NCBI GenBank assembly: GCA_964517215.1
Contig: CAZFBR010000240.1
Location: 1-5,027, forward strand
Reading direction: 5' to 3'
Origin: CAZFBR01 sp035353495 [NCBI: uncultured bacterium]
GTDB taxonomy: Bacteria; DAOPZR01
DNA: 5,027 bases
Shown here: piece by piece, positions 1 to 5,027 of the stretch
Layout: the number at the start of each line of letters is the position of its first letter
How positions within the stretch are numbered: position 1 is the stretch's first letter
Position numbers and translations under genes: made by a program
Notes under the pieces: model-generated
Seen by the model: only the letters and a program-made list of their open reading frames with translations
Databases searched by the model: none
Told to the model about the DNA's origin: nothing

Positions 1-512
1 GTGTGCGGGTCGTAGTCCAGGCTGGTGGCGTAGATGTCCAGCACCTTGCGCCAGAACACCTTTTCCGACGAGCGTATATCGCGAATGCGCGCCAGCAGCT
101 CGTCGAAATAGACGCTGCCGCCCGCCTGCTTCAGGCGCGCATCATCCATGGCGAAGCCCTTGACGATGTACTCGCGCAGCCGCTCCGTCGCCCACTGGCG
201 GAACTGCGTCCCGCGTGGCGAACTGACGCGATAGCCGACAGCGATGACCATCTCGAGATTGTAGAAATCCATCTGCCTCTTCTTGCCGTCCGCGGCAACC
301 TGTGCATTTCTTGCACAGGTTGAAATGCCGTCCAACTCGCCTGATTTGTATATGTTATGAATGTGTTTCAGGATCACCGTCCGGTCCTTGCCGAACAGTG
401 CCGCCATCTGATGGGCGGTTAGCCAGACGCTCTCCTTCTCCAGCCGTACCTCCAGCCGTTGCCGCCCGTCTTCGGTCTGGTAGAGAATGATCTTCCCGCC
501 GGCGTCAGTCAT
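1..512 (-). CDS. rhuM: RhuM-family protein, N-terminal 170 residues (3' end cut by window edge)
   Basis: The reading frame starts at ATG 512-510 and stays open to the left edge, giving 170 whole codons. The protein begins MTDAGGKIILYQTEDG and has a helix-turn-helix-like stretch at residues 31-60 (LTAHQMAALFGKDRTVI...GEL). The RhuM-type core follows at residues 79-109, with key segments DFYNLEMVIAVGYRVSSPRG (82-101) and TQFRQWAT (102-109). RhuM proteins were named from a Salmonella pathogenicity island; their biochemical role is unsettled and many sit beside restriction systems (recalled, not checked). Some relatives carry a C-terminal Fic/Doc-like domain, which could not be seen here. The start overlaps the res stop by 8 bases, and GGAG at 517-520 lies 4 bases before the ATG, so translation is probably coupled to res. 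A perfect inverted repeat is embedded in codons 64-73. The family call is confident; the function is unknown. Confidence 0.88.
   Translation of the reverse strand, partial: MTDAGGKIILYQTEDGRQRLEVRLEKESVWLTAHQMAALFGKDRTVILKHIHNIYKSGELDGISTCARNAQVAADGKKRQMDFYNLEMVIAVGYRVSSPRGTQFRQWATERLREYIVKGFAMDDARLKQAGGSVYFDELLARIRDIRSSEKVFWRKVLDIYATSLDYDPH
296..322. repeat. 27-nt palindrome inside the RhuM coding sequence
   Basis: Plus-strand left arm CAACCTGTGCA (296-306), 5-base centre TTTCT, right arm TGCACAGGTTG (312-322): 11 perfect pairs. On the coding strand it spans the peptide STCARNAQVA (residues 64-73). Its total length equals that of the palindrome in the ORF6N gene, although the sequence differs. 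It sits in a small AT-rich patch (about 300-365) within a GC-rich gene. No obvious sister copy is seen upstream of rhuM. Confidence 0.9.
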
Positions 513-520
513 GCTTCTCC
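505..520 (-). promoter_or_regulatory. res/rhuM overlap with internal ribosome binding site
   Basis: The rhuM ATG (512-510) lies inside the last codons of res, whose TGA stop is 507-505, so the genes overlap by 8 bases. GGAG at 520-517 is 4 bases before the ATG. Together these support both the rhuM start and co-translation with res. Confidence 0.7.
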
Positions 521-3084
521 ACCTTGGCGATGATGGCGGCCCAGTCCTGACCCCTGGGCATGATGAAGAGGCAGCTGCCGTTGCTGCGCTTTTCCCACAG
601 TTCGCCGAGGCGCCGCTTCTCCTCATTGTCAGGCAGTACCCAGTCGCGGCTGTTTTTGTATTCGACGACCAGAATCCGCCCGTCCTGCAACTGGACGATG
701 AAATCGGGATAGAACCGGTCGGTGCCGGTCTGCAGCGAGAACGAGGTCGGTTTGCGTTCGACATTGCGCACCCAATAGTTGACCCCGGGCAGTTGCGTGG
801 CGAGGAAGAGCGCACAGGTAAACTCCTCCCCCTGACTCTGCAGATTGCCGATGTGATGATAGAAATGTTTCGGCAAGGCGGTGAAGCCGGCGTATGCGTA
901 GTCATAGGCATAGCGGCGGTTGTCGAATACCAGCACCTCGTCGGCGGAAGCGCGGAACAGGTCGGGCTGGCCGAGCAGTTGCTGATGCGCCTGCCGCATC
1001 GCCTGCCGCCGCGCGGCGTCGATCTTCGCCTCCAGCGCCGCGCGCAGGCGTGCCTTGGCATAATTCAATTCGTTCAGCGTCAGGCCGCGCCGGTCACGCA
1101 GCCAGGTCACGGCCTTGTCCAGAAACGCCGCCTTTTCGTCCGGCGGGGTGCAGTCGTCGGGAATGTTACGCGCCAGCCAGTCAACCAACCGCACCTGGTC
1201 CCATTCCGTCACATGCTCTGCCAGTGCCAGTTGCATGCCGATATCGTCGAGGTACTCGAACGTCACCCGGTCGCCGATGCTGAACCGCCCTCCCTGCGCG
1301 CCCGGGTCGGGCCTGGCAAACTCGCTTTCCGTCAGTTCGCAGGAATACTCCGTCAGCCGCCATGCGCCCTGCAGGATATGCGTTTCTTCGAACGGCTCCC
1401 ACAGGTCGCCCTGCCTGACGGCGAGCAGCGGCACCACCAATCTCTCGCCGCGTTCCGCCGGTGTTTTCTCGAATACGATCGGCTGCTCCGCTGTCTTTTC
1501 TATGGCAGTGGCAATGCACTGCTTCCCCTCGGCGGTCTGGAACACTGCAGCGAGCGTCTCCGCCTGTTTCGGGCTGAAACGCCCCTTGAGCGTGATGGTG
1601 CCGTTTTCCGGCGTGATTTCCACCTTGCCCTGCAGCGCCGGCGGCAGCGCGGTCGTTTCCGGCAGCTCCGGCGCACTGAAGGTGACTTCTGCGGCAATTG
1701 AAAAGAGATCGTCGCCGGCCGCTGCTTCCGCCACCGCGTGGATCAGTTCGCCGGCTTCCTGCCGCTCAAAGCCGTTGCGGACCAGTCCGTCGCGCATGCT
1801 CTCGACTGCCGCCTGCATGTTGGGCGAGGTGATGAAGGCATAGGCCTCGTTGAGCTCGTCGTGCTGTTTGCGCCGGGCATGGGGCATGCGCATGATGCGG
1901 CCGAGGATCTGTTCTGCCGCCGTGCCGGAACTGGTATTGCGGAATGAGCAGAGCACATAGGCAAAGGGGCAATCCCACCCCTCGCGCAACTTGTCGATGG
2001 TGATGATGAACCGCCTGCGTGAATCAGCCGACAATACATCCTCATCGCCGAGCTCGTCTACCTTGCCGGTGGCGATGGCGATCTCCTCATGCGCCACGCC
2101 GCAATCGTCCTGCAACGCTTGCTTGACCATTTCCGGGACGATGGTCTCATGCCCGCTGTCGCTGCGTTCCGCCTGCAGGAGCATGATGGGGCGAAGGTAG
2201 TCGCCGGTGGCGGCGGTTTCCGCCTGCGCCAGCGCCTGCAGTTTGTTCAGGCAGGCGACCGCGTCACGCAGCACCTCCAGCCAGTTGCCGCGCCGCACCA
2301 GGGTCAGCGGCATCTTGATCATCTCCGCCGCCTGCAGGGTGGAGGCGCCGACGCTGAAGAGCACGTTGCTCGGCTGTCTCGTGCGGTCGGGGGTGGCGGT
2401 CAGTTCGAGCACGGCGCAGGGTGCGAAACGCGCCAGCGTGTCGAAGGCGATATCCGTTCCCTGATTGTGCGCCTCGTCAACGATGATGAGCGGGCGATGC
2501 AGGCGCAGCACGTCGACCAGCGAATGGTTGCCGACCGCTTTCCGGTCCAGCCCCGCGAAATGCGGCATCATTTCGCTGTTCTGCTTGTAGACGTTGAGCG
2601 TGTCCGTCGCCGCCCGCTTGAAGGCCTGCATCGTCGCCACGATGACGACATTGGCGCCGGCCAGCGTGTTCGGCTTGACCCGCAGCGCTTCGTCAATGTC
2701 GAGCACGCGCATGTCGCCCAGCGCCGAGGTCATCGCCTGATGCAGGATGTGGTCGGTGCCGCGCATCGCGGTGATCGTCTGCTCGCGGATCGGCTCCGAC
2801 GGCACCAGCCAGAGGGTGACGCTGTGCGCCGCATAGCGCAGGGCGCGGTTGGCGCGTTCGATGGCCATGCCGCCGATCAGTGTCTTGCCGCCGCCGGTCG
2901 GGATGCGCAGGCAGACATACGGCACCTCGGGCATGGTCGGCAGCGGATGATAGCGCAGCGCCAAGCCGCGCCATTCCGTCGTTGTCTCCGCATAGGCCGG
3001 ACGCGGGTCCTTATGCGCCGCACAACGCTTGAAAAACTTCTCCAGCCAGTCGAGCGCCTCGCTCTGGTATGCCTTGAGCAGCAT
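505..3084 (-). CDS. res: Type III-like restriction endonuclease subunit Res (DEAD/DEAH helicase plus nuclease)
   Basis: This 859-aa protein is the ATP-driven translocating and cutting subunit that pairs with Mod. Superfamily 2 helicase motifs are intact and in order: Walker A PTGGGKT (62-68), DEAH (203-206), TATP (229-232), motif V REGWDCP (367-373) and motif VI QILGRIMRMP (392-401). The C-terminal end has FYPDFIVQL (791-799) followed by VVEYKN (806-811), with D794, E808 and K810 as a plausible PD-ExK cleavage centre, as known in the Type III Res family. It is somewhat shorter than EcoP15I Res (about 970 aa, from memory), but no motif is missing. The N-terminus [14 protein letters not shown] fits the usual family start. 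ATG 3084-3082 shares one base with the preceding stop (TGATG), and AAGGAA about 10 bases upstream is a reasonable Shine-Dalgarno sequence. No frameshift is seen, so the enzyme is probably functional. The exact subfamily within Type III-like enzymes is less sure. Confidence 0.93.
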   Translation of the reverse strand: MLLKAYQSEALDWLEKFFKRCAAHKDPRPAYAETTTEWRGLALRYHPLPTMPEVPYVCLRIPTGGGKTLIGGMAIERANRALRYAAHSVTLWLVPSEPIREQTITAMRGTDHILHQAMTSALGDMRVLDIDEALRVKPNTLAGANVVIVATMQAFKRAATDTLNVYKQNSEMMPHFAGLDRKAVGNHSLVDVLRLHRPLIIVDEAHNQGTDIAFDTLARFAPCAVLELTATPDRTRQPSNVLFSVGASTLQAAEMIKMPLTLVRRGNWLEVLRDAVACLNKLQALAQAETAATGDYLRPIMLLQAERSDSGHETIVPEMVKQALQDDCGVAHEEIAIATGKVDELGDEDVLSADSRRRFIITIDKLREGWDCPFAYVLCSFRNTSSGTAAEQILGRIMRMPHARRKQHDELNEAYAFITSPNMQAAVESMRDGLVRNGFERQEAGELIHAVAEAAAGDDLFSIAAEVTFSAPELPETTALPPALQGKVEITPENGTITLKGRFSPKQAETLAAVFQTAEGKQCIATAIEKTAEQPIVFEKTPAERGERLVVPLLAVRQGDLWEPFEETHILQGAWRLTEYSCELTESEFARPDPGAQGGRFSIGDRVTFEYLDDIGMQLALAEHVTEWDQVRLVDWLARNIPDDCTPPDEKAAFLDKAVTWLRDRRGLTLNELNYAKARLRAALEAKIDAARRQAMRQAHQQLLGQPDLFRASADEVLVFDNRRYAYDYAYAGFTALPKHFYHHIGNLQSQGEEFTCALFLATQLPGVNYWVRNVERKPTSFSLQTGTDRFYPDFIVQLQDGRILVVEYKNSRDWVLPDNEEKRRLGELWEKRSNGSCLFIMPRGQDWAAIIAKVEKHD

Positions 3085-3086
3085 CA
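3082..3086 (-). promoter_or_regulatory. TGATG stop/start overlap coupling the ORF6N gene and res
   Basis: The orf6N stop TGA (3086-3084) and the res start ATG (3084-3082) share one base. This arrangement usually allows terminating ribosomes to restart, so res output would follow orf6N translation. The basic C-terminal tail of the ORF6N protein ends right at this point. Confidence 0.75.
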
Positions 3087-3629
3087 GCGTTTCTTCCTTC
3101 TTGCCGCACGGTATTTTGCCGCATGTTCCTTAACCTGAAATCCGATTTTCTTCGCCGGCAGTTCCGGAGGTTCCATCAATTCGCGCAATACCTCGAATAC
3201 CTCGCGAAACTGGCCGTCGTATTTCTCCTCCATCGCCCGCAATTTGGCGGCAAGCTTGGTGTTGGTCGCCAGGGAATGCCGCAAATTGACGAACGCACGC
3301 ATAATCGCGATGTTCACCTGGATGGCGCGCGGACTGTTGAGCACACTGGAGAGCATGGCCACGCCCTGTTCCGTAAACGCGTACGGGCGACTACGCGATC
3401 CGCCCCAACTTGAAGTCACAATTTGTGACTTCAAGATTGTAAATGATTGCGCATCAATTTGATACATAAAATCGCGCGGGAAGCGTTCGCGGTTGCGCTT
3501 AACCGATTGTATGAGCACTTTCGGGGCCACCCCATAGAGAATGGCAAGGTCGGTGCTCAACATTACTTTCTGCCCGCGAATCAAGTAGATGGCTTTGTGG
3601 ATATTCTCAACGGGAATAATATCTTTCAT
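3084..3629 (-). CDS. ORF6N-domain DNA-binding protein, 181 aa
   Basis: The protein has an ORF6N (KilA-N/Bro-N-related) domain at roughly residues 5-110. It opens [20 protein letters not shown], then TDLAILYGV (26-34), [12 protein letters not shown] (46-57) and the family hallmark [16 protein letters not shown] (82-97). The C-terminal part (about 110-181) is charged and helical, probably a coiled coil, and ends in a basic tail (RAARRKKR). ORF6N proteins come from phages and bacteria and are thought to bind DNA; the precise role here is unknown. I chose ATG 3629-3627 because GGAGAG sits just upstream and the domain starts there. A longer frame opens at 3758, but its extra 43 residues translate a dispersed repeat and overlap mod. 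The stop shares one base with the res start. A perfect 27-nt palindrome is embedded at codons 66-74, and an imperfect copy lies upstream. The 5' half is AT-rich compared with res. Autoregulation is inferred, not shown. Confidence 0.88.
   Translation of the reverse strand: MKDIIPVENIHKAIYLIRGQKVMLSTDLAILYGVAPKVLIQSVKRNRERFPRDFMYQIDAQSFTILKSQIVTSSWGGSRSRPYAFTEQGVAMLSSVLNSPRAIQVNIAIMRAFVNLRHSLATNTKLAAKLRAMEEKYDGQFREVFEVLRELMEPPELPAKKIGFQVKEHAAKYRAARRKKR
3409..3435. repeat. Perfect 27-nt palindrome inside the ORF6N coding sequence
   Basis: Plus-strand left arm CTTGAAGTCACAA (3409-3421), a single central T, and right arm TTGTGACTTCAAG (3423-3435): 13 perfect pairs. On the coding strand it encodes the peptide LKSQIVTS (residues 66-73) plus two bases of the next serine codon. 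It lies in a locally AT-rich stretch, about 30 residues before the SPR motif. The imperfect sister site is 239 bp upstream, centre to centre. Confidence 0.9.
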
Positions 3630-3633
3630 TGTT

Positions 3634-3639
3634 CTCTCC
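3634..3639 (-). promoter_or_regulatory. Ribosome binding site that decides the ORF6N start
   Basis: GGAGAG on the minus strand lies 4 bases before ATG 3629-3627. The alternative upstream ATG at 3758 would be inside the mod 3' end and would force translation through the dispersed repeat, so 3629 is preferred. Confidence 0.7.
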
Positions 3640-3647
3640 GACAAATT

Positions 3648-3674
3648 CTTGATATTCCATTTTGGCACATCAAG
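3648..3674 (-). promoter_or_regulatory. Candidate operator: imperfect 27-nt palindrome upstream of the ORF6N gene
   Basis: On the minus strand this 27-mer begins CTTGATGTGCC and ends GGAATATCAAG. Ten of its 13 symmetric base pairs match around one centre (position 3661). It is 18 bases upstream of the chosen ATG and 8 bases upstream of the Shine-Dalgarno sequence. It matches the palindrome inside the same gene (3409-3435) at 19 of 27 positions with no gaps. Two changed positions (6 and 10 from the 5' end) are changed together with their partners (22 and 18), so symmetry is kept. A role as a binding site for the ORF6N protein, controlling orf6N-res-rhuM, is inferred. Confidence 0.5.
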
Positions 3675-3688
3675 TTTCAGCTCTTTGT

Positions 3689-3716
3689 CGTCATTCCCGC
3701 GAAAGCGGGAATCCAG
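3689..3716. repeat. Dispersed palindromic repeat ('IPAKAGIQ' type, dRS3-like)
   Basis: Plus-strand core ATTCCCGC (3693-3700), loop GAAA, then GCGGGAAT (3705-3712): a perfect 8-bp inverted repeat, flanked by CGTC and CCAG. Translated in passing it gives VIPAKAGIQ on the plus strand and [10 protein letters not shown] on the minus strand, strings familiar from mis-called proteins across beta- and gammaproteobacteria. It resembles the Neisseria dRS3 repeat (ATTCCC-N8-GGGAAT). It lies 31 bases after the mod stop and 59 bases before the orf6N start. No T-run follows on either strand, so it is not a typical intrinsic terminator, though the transcript could fold into a hairpin. Confidence 0.85.
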
Positions 3717-3747
3717 TATTTGCTGAATGACGTTTTGAAGAATATAT

Positions 3748-5027
3748 TCATCGCGCACCCACCCGCAGGCGATAGGGTAACTGCTTGAAAATGATCTGTT
3801 CGCGGCGCAGGCGTTCCGTGCCCAGCCGGCAGGCGGTGCCGTAAATCACCTTCGGGCCGTCGTGCTTTGGCAGATGCGCGAGGATGCTGGTGGTGAGCAC
3901 ATTGCCGCCGTCGGGCGACTTGTCTTTGAGTATGCCGTTATAGAGCAGGTATATCGCCGTGCGCTTGTAAGTGCCGATGAGCGGGCTGCTGGCCTTCGCC
4001 TGCTTCGCCATCGGCTCGCCCGTCTCGATGAAATGGACATGCCGCGCCAGTTCCGCGAATTTGACGGTGCTGCGGATATTGCCGCGCTCGTCGAACAGCG
4101 GCTCGCCCAGTGTGGCGAAACTGAACCCGCCGCCCAGTCCTTCGACTTTCTGCCCCTTGGCATTGGTGTAGCCGCCAGCCACGCGCTTGAGGCGCTCCGC
4201 CGTTACCTTGCGCGCAATGTTCTGGTCCATCTCAACGAGAATAAAGCGACGATTGCCGCCGTCGGCCTTATTCAGCGCCATTACCGCATGCCCCGTCGTC
4301 CCCGACCCGGCAAAGGCATCAAGGATAAATGATGACTTGTCATTCTGAGTAAGTAGATACAGCATGTTTTCTATTAATTTCACTGGTTTCGGAAATTGCA
4401 GTACAACTTTGTCGTCGAACAATTCGCGAAGGTTGGCGGTTCCTTGTTGAGTATATATTCCGTCGATAACAGAAAAAGGTTTTGCGCAACGTTTACTTCC
4501 CGTTTCATCAAGGAGATATTGCTTATACGATACAGAAATTCCGGTTTTTGTTGTTGTAAAAACCAGCTCATTGCGTGCCAAAGATTGTTCTACTCGGTCT
4601 CGACTCCACCACCATTGACGTTTCGGCATAATCTGCGAGCCGTCGGGTGTGCGTATTGGGAAAACCAGATTTTCTCTGCGATCCATGCTTTTGGTTGCTT
4701 CTAATGGCTTTATACGATACGGACCACGCTCGTTGAATTTTTCGTCACGAAACTTGTAGTATCTACCTTCAGATGCTTCATCGGGTGGCAACCATAGTTC
4801 TTTAAGATTCTTCTTATTGAGAGCATAGAGAAGACAATACTCGTGCTGGCGAACTACATACTTTTCTTTCGCACCACCACCATAGCTTTTTTTCCAGATT
4901 AGTTGTTCGACGAAATTCTGCTCGCCAAATAATTCATCCATCAAAAACCTTGCTCGATGTATCTCATTATCATCAATACTCATAAATATCGCGCCGTCGT
5001 CACAAAGCATTTCGCGCAGCAACACCA
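3748..5027 (-). CDS. mod: Type III-like DNA methyltransferase subunit Mod, C-terminal 425 residues (5' end cut by window edge)
   Basis: The frame is open to the right edge, so the N-terminus, including the expected DPPY catalytic motif, lies outside. The GTG at 5025-5023 is probably an internal valine rather than a start. Residues count from it: [15 protein letters not shown] (7-21) is the conserved segment that follows DPPY in beta-class methyltransferases. Residues about 40-200 are the probable target-recognition domain. [10 protein letters not shown] (213-222) leads to the S-adenosylmethionine-binding motif [13 protein letters not shown] (235-247), then [10 protein letters not shown] (259-268). 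The C-terminal part, with [20 protein letters not shown] (375-394) and FKQLPYRL near the end, matches the usual end of site-specific Mod proteins, so the 3' end looks complete. The order DPPY, recognition domain, FAGSG is the Type III pattern, giving adenine methylation in known members. The middle is strikingly AT-rich. Mod protects the host and gives Res its specificity. Confidence 0.92.
   Translation of the reverse strand, partial: VLLREMLCDDGAIFMSIDDNEIHRARFLMDELFGEQNFVEQLIWKKSYGGGAKEKYVVRQHEYCLLYALNKKNLKELWLPPDEASEGRYYKFRDEKFNERGPYRIKPLEATKSMDRRENLVFPIRTPDGSQIMPKRQWWWSRDRVEQSLARNELVFTTTKTGISVSYKQYLLDETGSKRCAKPFSVIDGIYTQQGTANLRELFDDKVVLQFPKPVKLIENMLYLLTQNDKSSFILDAFAGSGTTGHAVMALNKADGGNRRFILVEMDQNIARKVTAERLKRVAGGYTNAKGQKVEGLGGGFSFATLGEPLFDERGNIRSTVKFAELARHVHFIETGEPMAKQAKASSPLIGTYKRTAIYLLYNGILKDKSPDGGNVLTTSILAHLPKHDGPKVIYGTACRLGTERLRREQIIFKQLPYRLRVGAR
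4321..4990 (-). other. AT-rich block in mod covering the probable target-recognition domain
   Basis: Hand counts give about 33-52% GC in the 60-base rows examined here (for example 4501-4560, 20 of 60), against about 70% just downstream in the same gene (4081-4140, 43 of 60). The left boundary is sharp and falls at the codons leading into the FAGSG motif (4300-4314). The right boundary is near the conserved [13 protein letters not shown] segment. This fits replacement of the recognition domain by recombination at conserved flanks, which is known for Type III mod genes. No start, stop or frame break marks the block. Confidence 0.6.

Noticed and set aside
513-700. Search for an upstream sister of the rhuM palindrome
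   Set aside because: Only short imperfect inverted repeats are seen, such as CCCAG/CTGGG around 550-568; none resembles the CAACCTGTGCA arms.
487-1701. 404-aa plus-strand open frame
   Set aside because: It runs antisense to res with no recognisable domain; long antisense frames are expected in GC-rich genes, and res itself shows intact family motifs.
2089-3138. 349-aa plus-strand open frame
   Set aside because: It is antisense to the helicase part of res, with an Arg/Gln/His-rich composition typical of shadow frames and no family resemblance.
3645-3673. Possible sigma70 promoter overlapping the candidate operator (TTGATG, 17-base spacer, AAGAAT)
   Set aside because: Both boxes match only 4 of 6 consensus bases, and transcription would start at or inside the Shine-Dalgarno sequence, so it is too weak to annotate.
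3693-3712. Hairpin of the dispersed repeat as an intrinsic terminator for mod
   Set aside because: No run of T follows the stem on either strand, so standard Rho-independent termination is not supported.
3740-3749. 10-bp palindrome GAATATATTC at the mod stop codon
   Set aside because: It is short, AT-rich, has no second copy in the window and does not match the 27-nt sites; it is likely chance.
3447-3788. 113-aa plus-strand open frame containing VIPAKAGIQ
   Set aside because: It is antisense to orf6N and reads through the dispersed repeat; the IPAKAGIQ string is a repeat artefact.
3862-4332. 156-aa plus-strand open frame opposite the mod 3' part
   Set aside because: It is antisense to conserved Mod sequence, including the FAGSG motif region, and has no supporting domain.
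3748-5027. Short tandem repeats for phase variation of mod
   Set aside because: No simple-sequence tract of the kind seen in phase-variable mod genes is present in the visible part; the 5' end, where such tracts usually lie, is outside the window.

Overview
This window is most of a four-gene, Type III-like restriction-modification locus. All four genes are on the minus strand and read from the right edge to the left: a DNA methyltransferase (mod, entering from the right edge), a small ORF6N-domain DNA-binding protein, a helicase/nuclease restriction subunit (res), and a RhuM-family protein leaving at the left edge. Host clues are weak. The GC-rich backbone and one copy of the dispersed repeat that translates as 'IPAKAGIQ' / '[10 protein letters not shown]' suggest a beta- or gammaproteobacterium. 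No species can be named.

Layout. 3748-5027: mod lacks its N-terminus because of the window edge. An AT-rich middle part (about 4321-4990, likely the target-recognition domain) sits between GC-rich parts. 3630-3747: a 118-base leader that holds the dispersed repeat, an imperfect 27-bp palindrome and a good ribosome binding site. 3084-3629: the ORF6N gene, 181 aa. 505-3084: res, 859 aa, with intact helicase motifs and a C-terminal PD-ExK-like nuclease site. 1-512: rhuM, N-terminal 170 residues. The last three genes are tightly coupled: the orf6N stop and res start share one base, and rhuM starts 8 bases inside the end of res. Mod would methylate the target, Res would translocate and cut unmodified DNA, and the two small proteins are candidate regulators or accessory factors.

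The most interesting signal is a set of 27-nt palindromes tied to the two DNA-binding-type genes. One lies inside the orf6N coding sequence (3409-3435, perfect 13-bp arms). One lies inside rhuM (296-322, perfect 11-bp arms). Both fall at nearly the same place in the protein fold, about 30 residues before a shared Ser-Pro-Arg motif. A third, imperfect 27-nt palindrome lies just upstream of the orf6N ribosome binding site (3648-3674). It matches the orf6N internal one at 19 of 27 positions, and two of the changed positions are swapped on both arms so that pairing is kept. This looks like a paired operator or self-recognition system placed between the methylase and the nuclease genes. I know of no description of it, but I could not search.
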